A stretch of 64,000 bases of DNA from Tolypeutes matacus (GCA_026826555.1 JAKSZT010053769.1:2076505-2140504); one strand, 5' to 3'. Counted from the stretch's first letter, positions 11,936 through 25,119 are shown. Program-made: numbers and translations. The notes: generated by a model from the letters alone, not told the origin.

Positions 11936-14499
11936 GCACACACAGGCACACAGGATAGCATTTTCAGGACTCCTACCTCTCCTCTGCATTGGAACCACAA
12001 TTTCTGAGGTTAATGTTTAAGTATATGAGTTTTTAGTTATATATGTATTTAATATGAATGGCAATGGCAAAATCTGAATGAGCCACTTAGGGGCAGCAAG
12101 AATATTGCTGACCTTTGAGGCAATTTTTTAAATCAGAGAGAACTCTCCTTATACTTCCAAGAAGGAAACTGGTGTTTTAAAGGAGCCTGACTGAGCAATG
12201 ATAAATTGCATGAATTACTGAGGAAATCCTTCAGTCAAACTTTTTTAAACATCCACAATATCTGAAGTCCTAAGCCAGATGCATACTAATGAACCATGGA
12301 AAATGCAGGAAAAAAAAAACAACTTAAAGCACAAAATAAAAAAACCTGTGACAGATAAATTTAGTTTTGAAATGGAAATTTTATGTGGGAAATTAGCAGA
12401 CTGAAATATGGCCTAGTCATTTATTTGGCTGTCTCAGTGATGGATGTGGATTATGGAATAATTGATTTAGCAATGGTCCTCTATACAGTGTTCATGAAAA
12501 TGGCCATATTTTATATTCTATGACCTCACTTAATTATGTAAACCAGTGGATTAAAAAGAGATGTCATACATAATCTTTTATGACTCTTTTATTTTTATTT
12601 TTTTTTTAAGGACCTTGATAGGTAGATTTAACTAGTCCTTCTTCTGTGCCCTCTCTAATTCTTGAATCGGTATCTCACTAAACCTCTGAGGCCATTTATT
12701 TGTCTCTAAATTAGACTGACAGGCCTATGATTATATTATAGTCACATTCAGAAGATTTTCAATTGCATTGATATGGATTTATAACTAATAATCATTTTAG
12801 TGCCATCTTTTAAAGAGGATAACCTCCATTGAATTGCAAAAAAACTGTGCAATAGATTTCAAACACAATAGACTTTAGTTTTAAGCTACTTAAATGGTTA
12901 AATCCTGTTTAAATGTCTGTACTTTAGAGAAGAATGCCTTAAGATAAAATATAGATTTTTTTTACTATAACTTAGATAGCTTTCTATTGATTCTTATATG
13001 TAGTTTAATCTTAAAGTAAATTTTTATTAAATTGAAAGTTAGATTTTTATATTACAGAATGGTAATATGAAAGGAAGAGTATTATGAATATTTATAACAA
13101 TAATGATATTCATCTGTACTATGTATTAAAAATGCAATTCGTTTTGGATAGATTAAACATAGCACTTCTCTGGAAGGACAGATGCTATATATTTGTAGAA
13201 ATTTAATAAATAAATTCATTATCATTATCTTCACTGCTGTAAAATCAGTCATCTGTGTCATATTTGTTCTTGAAGTTAGTTTGAGAAACTAAGGATGCAG
13301 TCTTCAATTAACTTTCTCTGTCTATACTAGGTATGAGATAAATATGAATATTAAAAACAGAAAGTTTTTACAAATTAGAGAAGCCCATTATAAGCCTCAA
13401 TTAAATATGTTTTAAAATTGAACTCATGTTCTTTGTGATGGCTTTCTACTGTCTGATTTCTCTATATCCTGCTTGAAAAGTTTGAAGGAGGAAAAGCTTA
13501 ATCATGTATGTGACCTGCCCTGCACAATACACAAACAGCTATGGCTGTAAAGCCAATTCATGTCATCTTACAGTGACTCATTTCTTGTCTTCCTATTGTA
13601 ACTATATTTTTAAATGCCAGGTTTGTTGGAAACTCAGCATAAAGATCTCCTTTACAAGGGACTATTTTCTGCAATACTGTCAGTTTATAATCATTCTTAC
13701 ATGCTTTCTACAGCTTTTCATTCTTCGTATCAATACCAATAGCATGCACACATTACAATACTGGGGTTCAGCTTTGCAGTTGTTCTTAGAGTATTGTGAA
13801 AAGGGACTTATGTAGAAATAGAAAGAAAAATATTTTTCATTTGAGATTTTTAAAATGGTTACAACAATACCCAGTCCAATGTTTAAAACTAAAATATTTT
13901 GACCATTATGAAAAATAAAATCTGCAAATGGGCTTAATTATATGTCAATTGGCAAATTAAGAACAAACTGTACAGTTAAAAAGACAATGATTAAATATAC
14001 TTTAAAAAATCAGACACTTCTTTTCGCAATTGGCATGACCTGAATTCAGAGACCATATATGCCCTGGATGATTTATCTAAAAATGGCTTTTGAGGTTAAA
14101 TAGTTTTATGCAACACTGGCTCATAAGCACTTTTACATCAATAGAAATTGATGTCAAAACCATGAAGGGAAAATCAGCACTCAATATGATAGATAATACT
14201 GGGAAGCTCTGATGTTATGATACTTTTTAAAAGCAAAAATATATAACATTATTATTAAAAAGAATTTTTAAAAACTAACACCTATAGCAAGTAATTTTTT
14301 TTTCTTGGAAAGATTTCTTCCAAAACATAAACACAGCTTTGAAGAGCATACATATCTATATTAACTTATTTTGTTTCTTTTTTTGCCATCAAAACATTCA
14401 CTTTTAGTAAGAATACTTACTTTGTTAAGCACTAATCTAAGAACTATATAATAAACAAATGGCACTCTGTTTAATTAACACAACAATCTTATGGGGAAG
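11936..14499. other. Non-genic AT-rich sequence
   Basis: Long AT-rich tract without recognisable genes or recent insertions. The best open frame (13504-13815, plus, 103 residues) is Cys/Phe/Leu-rich with no family signature, and I treat it as chance. (CA)-type runs near 11937-11953 border it. Confidence 0.4.
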
Positions 14500-15109
14500 T
14501 GTATTAGTCAGTCAAAGGGGTACTGTTGCAAGAACTATATTGGCTTGTATAAAGGGTATTTATTTGGAGTAGAAGCTTACAGTTACCAAACCCTGAAGAG
14601 ACCATTTCAAGGTACCATAAAAGATACTTTCTCACCCAAAGTCTGTTGCCACGTGTTGATGCAAGATGGTAGGCAATATCTGTGAGGGTTCAGCTTTCCT
14701 CCTTCCTCTTAAGGCTCTGTGGTCCCAGGTTCTTCCGATCTCAGCGGTAGGCTGGCTAAAGGCTCATCACTCCTCCCAGGGCTCATTTCTTTCCCGGCTC
14801 AGCTGCTCTGTTCTCCCCACCACGTCAGCTGGAGACTTGGCTCATCTCTCTTCCCGGGGCTGTGTCTATGGAGTACTCTCTCTTCCTGTGTTTCTGCTTC
14901 ACTGTGTCTACTTCCGTGTGAGAGTTTGCTTTATCAGCCCAAGGGAGGCAGGGACTCAGCCCTGCATGCCCTAATCTTAACATAATTTAATCAAAGACAT
15001 CTCAGTGGACTCTAATACAATCAAAGGGTATCATACTCAAAGGAACAGCTAGTTTACAAATATTCAATACCTCCTTTTTGGAATTCATAAATAATAACAA
15101 ACTACTACA
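14500..15109 (-). mobile_element. Solo LTR, ERVL-MaLR type, with perfect 5-bp target duplication
   Basis: Read on the minus strand, this 610-bp element starts TGTAGTAGTTTG and ends GACTAATACA. Flanks are GGAAG at 14495-14499 and GGAAG at 15110-15114, a perfect 5-bp duplication. The minus-strand AATAAA appears as TTTATT near 14569. The same family is at 34706-35310 ('tattagtcag', 'aaggggtactg', 'aaagggtatttatttgg' shared). Frames of 102 and 88 residues inside it are by-products of its GC content. Confidence 0.85.
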
Positions 15110-15239
15110 GGAAGATACTCTTGTTACTTCCAGTTTTACCCAAGGATAAAACTGTGAGGGGTGCTAAAGGGACTGGATTCCCATAACCTGACTCCAAAGG
15201 TCATATTCTTTTAATAGTTTTGCTATATTACATCTCCAC

Positions 15240-15700
15240 TTCTGTCTTTGTTTGCCAGGCTGCTATGATGAATACCACACAATGAGTTAACTTAAATAAT
15301 GGTAATTGATTTCTCACAGTTTCAGTGGCCAGAAGTCCAAATCAAGGCAATAACTAGTAGACTAGCTCCTGAAAGGGAAGGTAGCATTCAGGGTGGCTGG
15401 CAGTCTTGGAATCTCTGGCTTTCTTCACATGGCAATATTCTCCCCCTTCTCTTCTGGGTTCCTGCTGACTTCTGCTTCGGGCTCCTCCCAGTGGCTTTCT
15501 CTAATTATGCCTGAATTTCTCCTGCTTATGAAGGACTCTAGTTATCTGGATTAAGGCCCACCCTCATTCAGTTGTGCCATGCCTTAACTAAAAATAACAT
15601 CTTTAACAGGCCCTATTTACAATGGACTCAAACATACTAGAATGCAGATTAAGATTAAGAACTTGTTTTGTCTAGGGTACACAGAACAATCTACCATAAC
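15240..15700 (-). mobile_element. Older MaLR/MLT1-like LTR
   Basis: Shows minus-strand landmarks of MLT1-type LTRs: 'ctgctatgatgaatacca', 'ggccagaagtccaaatcaag', 'cttcacatggcaatatt', 'ggattaaggcccaccctc', and 'cagaacaatctaccataac' at the end. No target duplication was found, so the limits are approximate. Older than its neighbour at 14500-15109. Confidence 0.6.
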
Positions 15701-15972
15701 CTCTCACAGACAAATTTCATTTCATATAAAATTTATCTATTGCAAGTTTTATTTCTGATTAGAATGCTTACAGCAATATTACAAGTAGTTGATTAATACT
15801 TCAACAGTACATGCTGTAGATAACATTTGAAATGTCAATAATTCATGTGAGGTTTAAATCACTTGGAGTTAGAAGTCTTGACCATTTAATCTCCTCATTA
15901 AAGTCTAAATTCAAAGTTTCTCAAAATTCTTCATCTAATAATCTATTTTGAGCATATGTGTATATATATATC

Positions 15973-16009
<37 letters not shown>

Positions 16010-16329
16010 AAGTATATATTCGGTATACTTTATGCCATTGTAAAGATTACCTGTATAGAACCATCAATTGATGCATTTTAATCACTATGTTAACTTTACA
16101 ATAGAAGGACCATATCTTATTTGTCTTTGTATCTTAGTTCTTCAAAAAATGCTCAAAATAAGAATCATTGCCAAAATTATCCCATTATCAGTAAACTTGT
16201 TTGTGTAAGGATCTGTCCAAATGCTGAAAATAATTTAAACAGTGGATCTTACATTATGTAAATTTTATAGTCCAATGTTGGAGTATAAATATTTACATTT
16301 TCTTTCATGGGGCTTAGCATAATTATTAA
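15701..16329. other. Non-genic sequence with a microsatellite
   Basis: AT-rich and apparently single copy apart from the (TA)n(CA)n(TA)n run listed separately. Confidence 0.4.
15957..16009. repeat. (TA)n(CA)13(TA)n compound microsatellite
   Basis: Thirteen uninterrupted CA units at 15974-15999, flanked on both sides by alternating TA. Long enough to be length-variable. No link to any gene. Confidence 0.9.
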
Positions 16330-16480
16330 TTATACAGTGTATTTGTTGTTTATTTGCCTAATGTTTGTCAATCTCACTAATTGTAAGCTCCATGAGGGCA
16401 GGGTTCTGACAGATTTTTTTTCACCACTACAGCTCTAACCTTTAGCCCAATTTCTGTCACAAGGCCAATCAATGTTAAAG
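16330..16480 (+). mobile_element. L2 LINE 3' end fragment
   Basis: The string 'taagctccatgagggcaggg' followed by 'ctgacagattt', 'ccactacagctctaacc' and 'cccaatttctgtcac' is the standard L2 3' region. Fossil, no coding capacity. Confidence 0.7.
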
Positions 16481-18654
16481 ATCTCTTATTTACCTAAATC
16501 TAGATGGAATTAATTCAGGAAGGGTTGGTAAATCTCTTCCTTTGCTTTGATTCCCTTAAAAAAACAGACCAGATTTTCCAAGTCTGTCATCTAAGAGACA
16601 TGTGTATGTCCACCCGGGGCTCTCATGAGTGCCTTAAGCTACTGGTAAAGGGCCTGCGTCCCATGGTCCAGGTCAACCAAGTTGCAGCAACACTGTGTTT
16701 CATCTAATCTCAGATGGGAAGCCAAAGATATGAACATAAAAATAGCAGTAGTAATTAACTTAATGGTCCATTCTCTGTTATTAATTCCCTGACTTTGTTT
16801 ACTCAACAACATGTTGGAATATTATATGAAATTGAAATATTACAAAGAGGCCAGAAGAGAATTGGTTGACTATCAAGGTTAGATTTTTGGACTATGTTTA
16901 AAACTAATCTGAGTTTTGTTTGTTTTAGTTTCTGTCTTGTTCTAATCAGTGTCCAGTCCACCATTTCTGGTAACAAACTCTGATTTTTATCTGGAAACAA
17001 TCCTTCTGAAATGGAAACAAAGGCACCTTCACTCCCAAGGTCAAGTGGACCTAAGCTAGGATAACCAGATTCTCTCCCTAGAAATATGAGCTTCTCAAAC
17101 ACGGGAAGTTTTGGAGCTTATAAATTCTAGCAGAAATGTTGCCATGTTTATATCCAGATCTCCAAATCAGTCTATTTCTTAACCTTTCTAAATCGGGTCC
17201 TTTGTCCTATGTCACTCCGTATTTGTTAATGAAATTATTTTGCACCAAGTAGCTATAATCTGTTAACCTTGCCATCAACAAGAACATTAATAGCTAGATG
17301 AAGCAATGATAAAACATTTAGTGTTTTCCTCAGAAGAATGAGTTAAACAGAAGAGGGGTTAGAATGATTCATCTGGAGGTAATAAGGAGATTGTATTGGA
17401 ATAAAAAGAGACAAGCAGCAGAGAATCATGCAGAAGGCTTTTGAATAGTTTATCTGATAAACCAGAACTGTCTTAATGCAGTTAGAATACGTATTCAAAC
17501 ACAGAATTCATCATTATTTCTTTCCCTAGATGCGTTGAGTAGGACTAAGTAGACCCCAATGTCAAGCTATGTATTTTAATGGAAACCTATCAAGTTGCCT
17601 CTTTCATTACCCTTGCCATTCTCATGATTTCAAGAATGAGTCTGGGCCCTATTTCACTTGTAGGATCCTTAAGGATACCACATATGAGTGTCCCATACTT
17701 ACCCACCTCTAACTTACTTACCTCTCATATTGCTTTTTACAGGAAGTTCTTCACTATTCCCTTCAACTAGTTATCCTCCAAGTTGCCCCTCCTTGTTTTA
17801 GAACACTGTCCCTTATTTCACTTATCAAAGGTCATTACATTCATTTGTTCATTTCCTTAATGTACTATTTCTTACTTTCTGGTTCACCTCAAGACTCCCA
17901 ATTTGCCCAAGCCTCTTGCTCATAGAAGGTGACCTTGCTTTCCACTTCACCAACAAATGTGATGCTAGCAAGCATTTTCTCTCAGTATCTTCAGACCTCA
18001 CAGATAATTTTCTAGTGGTATGGACTATGAGTCTTCTCCCTTCCATGTTTTCACTCATCTCCACACCCTTACTCAAGATGTCTTCTCTACCCTGAAAGAT
18101 TGATGCTCCTGTTACCTTTCCTTGCTTTGCCTGGCTCACAATAACTCTATTTCACTCTCACTTACGGTACCTTCTCCCCTGGAAAGCATACAATTATCCT
18201 TCCTATCTACTCTCATAGAACCTATGCACTCAAAAATTATTGTACTATTCACATTGTATGCATAATTCTTATATTTTTCTGTTACCCTTACAAAAACAAG
18301 TAACTTACTTACTGAGTTTAGGCATCATATTCATCATGATATCCACTGTCCTTGCACAATAATACTATGCTCCATGTGCTATATATCTTGCAAGGCACTG
18401 TAAATACAAAGATAAATGACATACATTTCCCTGACACCCAGAACTCTAGAGGTAGAGGTCAACAAGCAATTTAAAGATTTGAGTTGAGTGTGATAACTAA
18501 AATGAAAAAGGAAGGCTAGGAGAGCAAAGAAGAGGGAGAATTAAATCAAATAAAAGTAAGAAGGCGATGACATGGGCATTTTCCCTGGGGTAGTTGACAC
18601 TTGAGGAAAACTGTCAAGATGATTCGCTGAATGGGAAAAAAACTGGTACGTTCT
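16481..18654. other. Non-genic sequence, possible old repeat traces
   Basis: No gene seen. Parts around 17330-17450 (purine-rich, 'gaggtaataaggagattg') and 17750-18420 recall ancient repeat sequence too eroded to name. Minus-strand frames at 16803-17102 (99 residues) and 17849-18139 (96 residues) have no recognisable content. Confidence 0.35.
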
Positions 18655-20820
18655 CTCAACTTTTGATTTCAGCTCATACATGTAAAGATTGTACAAGTCA
18701 TCGATCCCATGTTTCCATCAAGGAAAAAGGCTGAACAAACTGAAAGCAAATGGCTTTCCTTAGCTCTATCAGAAAATTATAGTTACTGGTCAAACTGCCA
18801 CCCACAAAACTGGAGGGAGACGTGAATACAGATAATCATAGCTGAGATCAGCTTACAGGGAGCAGAAGCCATTGGATCCAGTGACTGGTAGGAACATTTA
18901 AATAGAGCCCCACTAGATTACCATGGTGAAGATAATCCTGCTTTGGGCAAAGGAAAGAGAAAAGTAAACATTTTGAAATAAACTCTGAGTCTTCTCTTTA
19001 ACAAAAGCCTTCCCTCAAAGGAAATACTTTATCAGAGCCCACTCTGATCTGGGGAAAGGGCAATTAGAGAACTCCAGGCCCCTCTAGCCAACCTGTTTTA
19101 ACATAAGCGAAGATGAAAAAGTCTAAGTAATGCTTCTGAAGGTCTCATCCAAGGGACATCAACCTGTAAAAAACTAAGATTTAACCATAAGATTATAAAA
19201 CACTTCCCCTCCCCATCACCATGTGACCTAATCAACAGAGTCCCAGTATAACAATAGAATACAACAAAGAGTTGCTAGACCCAAATTCTACTTAAGAAAG
19301 AGTGCATAAGAAAACCCAGAAACAAAAGGGAAGAATAATAAAAAAGAAAAACAAGGAAACTAGAGGAAACTGAAGGCAGTGGCACCTATATTCTGTAAAA
19401 CATTAAATACAGCTTGGCTCCTAGCCATATAAAACCTCACACTAAAAACCTGATAACCTGCCATATTACCAGATACAGCAGGTCAGGCTTTCAAGAAAAC
19501 ATTATAAGACATGATAAATGCAGACTGAAGAGAGAAAGCAATCATCAGAACAAGACTCAGATATAACACAAAATTTGGAAGTCTAAGATAGGGAATTTAA
19601 AACAACCAAGATTAATATGTTAAGTGCTCTAATGGAAAAAGTAGACAGCATGTAAGAACAGATGGGTAATGTAAGCAGAGATGTGTAAACTCTAAGATAG
19701 AAAAAGAAATACTAGATATCAAAAGTAAACTGATGGAAATGAAGAATGCCTTTATTAGCTTTTCAGTAAACTGTACTCAACTGAAAGAATCAGTGAGCAC
19801 AAAAACATTTCAATAGAAACTTTCCAAACTGAAATTCAATGAGGGGAAACAATGCAAAAAAGGAAACAGAATATCCAAGAATTGCATAACAATTTCAAAA
19901 AATGTAACATACATGCAATTGGAACATCAAAAGAAGAAGAAAGAGAAAAATGAACAGAAGTAATATTTGAAGTAGAAACAGCTGAAAATTTCCCCAAATT
20001 AATCAATGATACCAAACCACAGATCCAGGAAGCTCAGAGAGCTCCAAGGATAAATATCAGTCACATCATATTCAAAGTAAACAAAAGAAAAGACAATGAA
20101 AAATTCTTAAAAGAATCCAGAGAAAAGAAATACCTTAACTAAAGAGGAACAAAGACAAAAATTACATCAGACTTCTCTTCACAAACCAAGCAAGCAAGAG
20201 TAGAGCAAAATATTTAAAGTGTTGAAGGTAAAACCCCACATACTTAGAATTTTGTATTCAATGGCATCATTCTTTTAAAGAGGAGACATAAAGACTTTCT
20301 CAACAGAGAAAAAACTAAGGGAATTTGTCACTAGTACATCTGCCTTGCAAGAAATGTTGCAAAAAGGTTTCCAGAAAGAAGGAAATATATAACTTAGAAC
20401 CTTAGATCAACATAGAGAAAGAGTGTCAGAGAATGAATAAATTAAGGTAAAATATTTTATTTTTCTAATTTACAATTAATTTAAGAGATACCAGTTTGTT
20501 CCCAGAAACAAGGGCAACAATGTATTCCATGAATATATTTTATGAATAGGTGAAATGAAGAAAAGAATTGAGAATACTCTGTTATAAGGTAACTGCATTG
20601 CCTGTATAGTTGTATAGTGTGGGGTTAGATTACTTATAAATGAATATTGCTAATTTTAGGGCAACCACTAAACAATATTTAAAAGAACTTTCATTGATAT
20701 ACTAAAAGAGAATAGAAAATGGAATGATATATAATGCTAAATTAAAACCTGAAAAGGCAGAAAAGCAGGGGAAGTTAAAAAAGAAATAATGAAAAAGTAC
20801 AACAGATAAAAAACACTCCA

Positions 20821-21086
20821 AAACATAGTAGACAGTAATCACATTATATCAATAATCACTTTAAATATGAATAGTCTAAATACACCAATGAAAAGACAGA
20901 GATTCTCAGAATGGATAAAAACATCAAGACCCAACTATATGTTGTCTCAGAACATATATATCAGAAACATAGTGGATAGTAATCACATTATATCAATAAC
21001 CACTTTAAATGTGAATAGTCTAAATATGCCCATGAAAAGAGACTCTTAGAATGGATAAAAACATCAAGACCCAATTATGTATTGTC
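20821..21086 (+). repeat. 144-bp tandem duplication in the L1 endonuclease coding region
   Basis: The block starting 'aaacatagta' at 20821 recurs as 'aaacatagtg' at 20965, exactly 144 bp later, and both copies run through 'atcaagacccaa' near their ends. Because 144 is a multiple of three, the open frame at 20867-21049 passes through both copies and repeats the L1 endonuclease N-terminal motif (SLNTPMKR..., then LNVNSLNMPMKR). Confidence 0.85.
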
Positions 21087-21594
21087 GATAAAAAATCTGC
21101 ATTAAATATAAAGACACAGATAGATTACTGTATGAAAATGAAAAAAAAAAAAAAAAAAAACCAAAATATGTGTGATGCAGTAAAAGTAGAGTAATTTATA
21201 GCATTAAATGAATATATTTGAAAAGAAAGATCTAAAATCAATAATCTAAGTTTCCTTCTCTGAAAACTAGAGAAAGAATAATATAAACCTAGTGCAAGTA
21301 GGAAAAAAAATAGATCAGAAATCAATGGAATTGAAAAGAGGATATCAATACAAAAAAAGCAATGAAACCAAACACTGTTTTTTTGGAAACACCAATAATA
21401 TTGATAAACCTTTAAGAAGACTAAGCAAGAAAAAACAGAGAGAACACACAAATTACATGAGCATTAATAAGATAATAAAGGAAAATTATGAATAACTCTA
21501 AGCCCACAAACTTGATAACATGGATGAAAAGGACCAATTTTTTTTAAAAAACAAACTGCCATGACCCACTCAACGAGAAGCAGATAAACTGAAT

Positions 21595-22124
21595 GTGTTG
21601 AAATCTATGAAAGATTATGAATTATTAATCAATAATATTCCAAAAAATATTGCACCATGCCCAGATGGTTTCACTGGAGAAATCTACCAAATGTTTAAAG
21701 AAGAACTGATGAAAAATCATATGATCATCTCAGTAGATACAGAAAAACCATCTGATATAATCCAACATCCATTCAAGATAAAAAAAAAAACAAACAAACA
21801 CAACTATCACGAACTAAGAATATAGAACTTCCTCAACTTAATAAAGAACATCTCAAACAAATCCCTACAGCTAAGAACATATTTAATGTTGAGAAACTAG
21901 ATGCTTTCTCTCTCAGATTGGGAACAATACAAAGATGTCACTTTCACCATTCCTATTCAACCTTGTACTGGAAGTTCAAATTAATACTAAGACAAAAAAG
22001 AATTATATGTATACAGATTGAGAAGAAAGAAATAAAACCACTTTTGTTCACAAATGACATGATTGTCTATGTAGAAAATCCCAAAGAATCAATAACAACA
22101 ACAAAAAACTCTGGCAATTTATAA
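21595..22124 (+). pseudogene. L1 ORF2 reverse-transcriptase remnant
   Basis: Two frames (21595-21825 and 21918-22124) carry decayed reverse-transcriptase text: 'PCPDGFTGEIYQMFKEEL', then 'MIISVDTEKPSD' where active L1s have an [12 protein letters not shown] motif, and 'LLFTNDMIVYVENPKES' where active L1s have FADDM. The catalytic aspartate pair reads ND. Nonfunctional part of the 18655-23100 L1. Confidence 0.75.
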
Positions 22125-23462
22125 GCAACTATATTAATATTTGCAGTATGGAATGATAATAAACAGAAGACAATTGCTTTCCTATATACCAGAAATGAAC
22201 AATTAGAATTTGAAATTAAATCACAATACTATCTACTCCTAAAAATGAAATACTTAAGTATAAATATAACAGAATATAAACAAGATTTATGACAAAAACT
22301 ACAAACTGATGAAAGTAATCACAAAGATAAATAAATGGAGAGGTAGTCCATGTTCATGAATAGATTCAATATTGCTACAATGTCAGCTTTTCTCAATTTG
22401 ATCTATAAATTCAACACAATATCAAAATTATAGCAAGTTATTTTATGGATATTGATAAGATAATTCTAAAGTTTATATGGTAAAGCAAAAGACACCGAAA
22501 AGGCAGCACAATACTGAAGAAGAAGTCAGACAATTGACACAAACAAACTTCAAAACTTATTATAAAGCTATAGTAGTCAAGACAGTGTGGTATGGGTAAA
22601 AGAACAGACAAATCAATGGAGCAGAATAGATAGCCCAAAAATAGACTTAAGCAAATATAGTCAACTGATATTTGAAAAAAGAACAAAGACAATTTAATGG
22701 AGATAGGATAGTCCTTTCAACAAATGCTGTTGGAACAATTGGACATCTATATGCAAAAATTTGTATCAAGATAACTAACCTTATGCATTTCATAAAACCT
22801 AATTCAAAATGGATCGTAGTCATAAATGTAAAACACAAAATTATATAATGTCCATAAAATAACATAGGAGAAAATCTATGACTGGATTTTCCAATGAGTT
22901 TTTGGATACAATACCAAAAGCACAATGCATGACAGAAAAAAATAAGTTGAAGTTTATTAAAACTAAAATCAAGAAGGAAAAAAAGTAAAAAAAAAACAAC
23001 GAAAAACAAAAAAACTTAAAAGCTTCTTTTCTGTGAAACAGAACGAAAAGACCAGCCACAGACTTGGAGAAAATATTTGTAAAACACAAATCTAATAAAA
23101 GATGATGTAGAATAGAATTTGGAAAGGAATGCCAAACTGGAAAAGCAATTATAACCTGTTTCTCTTACCCAAGCAAGGAATGAAAAGAACCTAAGCCAAA
23201 GAAAGCAATGGTAGCTGCAGAGGAAAGGAGAGTAGATGAGTGATTTATTAGATGTGCCGCATACTTCACCTGCACTCCAAATATCTCTGGCACAACAGGA
23301 AAAAAATATAAATGCATTCAATGTCAGAATTCTGAAGTAAGTAGTATGGCTCATCATATGATCAAATTTTTGCATAAGACAGCTCCATTTTAGCTATTTA
23401 ATAGACTGAAAGAAAAAGAATATACATTTCTCTTTCAGAGCCATGACTTAAGATACCAACAG

Positions 23463-23563
23463 CTGAGGGACTGCCCCCAGCCTGAAGAGTATATATGCAC
23501 TGTACTTCCTCAATAAAGCGCTCTCTCGCTCTCTCTCTCTCTTCCCCCGCAAAAAAAAAAAAA
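23463..23563 (+). mobile_element. Short polyadenylated retroinsert carrying TATA and AATAAA
   Basis: An insert of about 87 bp plus a 14-A tail, flanked by a perfect 13-bp target duplication AAGATACCAACAG (23450-23462 and 23564-23576). Poly(A) plus a 13-bp duplication is the mark of L1 target-primed retrotransposition. The body has TATA-like 'agtatatatgc', 'caataaagcg' and a CT-rich end, in the order found at a U3/R boundary of a retroviral LTR. The likeliest origin is the 3' end of an LTR-terminated transcript, reverse-transcribed by L1. It is not a standard SINE. Confidence 0.75.
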
Positions 23564-23624
23564 AAGATACCAACAGGGATTGCAAGGCAGAGTATGTGTA
23601 TCATTGCTTCATCTCAGCGTGGTG

Positions 23625-23830
23625 TAGCCAAGAAGACCCTGATTTTGTAACTAGGATAACTGAATTTTCATCCTGCCTCTTCTAATAAATGGCTGTGCAA
23701 TTTTTTTAAGCAAGTCACTTTGGTACTAAATGTTCTCTTTCCTTATTGTATAATAAGCAAGGTGGAAAACATATTCTCTAAAATGCCCTGAAATTCATAA
23801 TAGCATTTCATGCCTAAAACACTGAATTTA
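23625..23830 (+). mobile_element. MIR SINE
   Basis: Landmarks in order: 'ctgaattttcatcctgcctc', 'aatggctgtgcaa', 'aagcaagtcacttt', 'tgttctctttcc'. Diverged. Confidence 0.6.
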
Positions 23831-23834
23831 TCCT

Positions 23835-24050
23835 TTACAGGATCTTCTTGCACTTACTCTTACACTCCTCCAATTCATTCCCCACAGAGCAGCTGTTGAG
23901 ATCTTTTTTTTTTTAAACTCCTCTATATAAAAGCTTTTCATTATCCTTACGATAAACATTATAAACATGACTTACAAGATGGGCCTCTCTTGGCCCTTAC
24001 CCATTACTAACTAGACTCTAGCTACACGATCCTTCTTGTTGCAACTGTTT
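23835..24050 (+). mobile_element. L2 LINE fragment, ORF end region
   Basis: Matches remembered L2 text: 'ctcctccaattcattcccca', 'cagagcagctgttgagatct', then 'acttacaagatgggcctc' and 'ctagctacacgatccttctt'. Eroded, noncoding. Confidence 0.65.
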
Positions 24051-24054
24051 TGTT

Positions 24055-24619
24055 TGTTTTGGGGCTTCCTGTTGTTATTGAATTGCATTTATTTTTTCAT
24101 GGTTCATAAAAAATATTTTGTTGGGTATTCAGTTTTAAACAATTATTTTCTCTAAGCAATTTGAAACCCTTATTCCACTGTCTTCTGAACTCTGAAATTG
24201 CTGTTGAGTCAACTGTCAGTCTAATTGTGGTTTCATGGAAGGGAATTTATATTTTCCTTGGTGTTGTCAAGTCTTACTACAGCATTTGTTCATTTTTAAA
24301 TTTTTTAATTTCCTGAGTCTTTCCAAAGTTATAGAAAGTTCTCTGCCATTATATCGTCAGATATTTTCCTATTGCACATTTAATCTCTCTGTTTGAAGCT
24401 CCAATTAGATATTCCACAATTCTGAAACTCTCTTTCATATTTTCCCTCTTTGAGTTGTATTCCCAATAATTTCTTTTGATCTATCTTATAACTCACTAAG
24501 TGCCCTCTCCAGCTAAGTTGATTTTCAAAAGTCCACTGAGGTTTTTGAAACACATTTTTCTAGATATTTTGTTTTAATAGTAATTATTTAATTTTGTAGA
24601 TTTGCTACAAGGCTTTTTA
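24055..24619 (-). mobile_element. Old L1 fragment, ORF1 region
   Basis: On the minus strand this is a decayed L1 ORF1/5' region. Plus-strand landmarks: 'cccttattccactgtcttct', 'gaaattgctgttgagtcaac', 'cctctttgagttgtattccc'. It abuts the 3' end of the next L1M and is a separate insertion. Confidence 0.6.
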
Positions 24620-25119
24620 ATTAAAATTTTTATTTTGATCATTGTTGGTTTGCATGCAGTAATAAGACATACTACAGAGTTATCCTACGTACCCTTTACT
24701 CACTTTCTCCAAATAGTAATATATTGAAAAACTATAGTACAATATCACAATCAGGCTGTGGACGTTGATTCATACACTGAACTTTTCAGATTTCCCCAGT
24801 TTTACTTGTGTTTATGTGTGTGTGTGAATGTGTGTTTAATTAATGTAATTTTATTACATTTATACTTTTGTGTATCCACCATCATCAAGATCCAGAACCG
24901 TTCTCTTGCCACAAGGATCCCTCTTGCTGCTATTTGATAATCACATCTATCATTCTCTGTCTCCTTTTGCCTCTCCCTCCTATCCTTAACCTGGCAACCA
25001 AAAATCTGCTCTCCAATCATAATATTTTGTCTTTTCAAAAACGTTATATAAGTGGAATCATGTAGTATACAAACTTTTAGGTTTTTTTCTTTTTTCTTTC
25101 ATTCAGCATAATTCCCTGG

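Larger units (their letters stand above)
18655..23100 (+). mobile_element. Old L1 LINE, 5'UTR through ORF2, internally deleted
   Basis: A long plus-strand L1. It contains 5'UTR-like text from about 18655, an ORF1 region at roughly 19640-20400, the ORF1/ORF2 spacer, the endonuclease start at 20840, reverse-transcriptase remnants near 21600-22100 and the ORF2 C-terminal part to about 23100. Total length is short for an L1 because segments of ORF2 are missing. Stops and frameshifts throughout mean it is dead. An A20 run at 21140-21160 interrupts ORF2. I compare it with mammalian L1M families from memory; the subfamily is not assigned. Confidence 0.8.

Noticed and set aside
13504..13815. 103-residue plus-strand open frame rich in Cys and Phe
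   Set aside because: No signal peptide pattern or cysteine spacing I recognise; isolated in AT-rich noncoding DNA.
14666..14985. Two 90-100-residue frames resembling a Ser/Leu-rich protein
   Set aside because: They lie wholly inside a solo LTR and are not shared as open frames by the copy at 34706.
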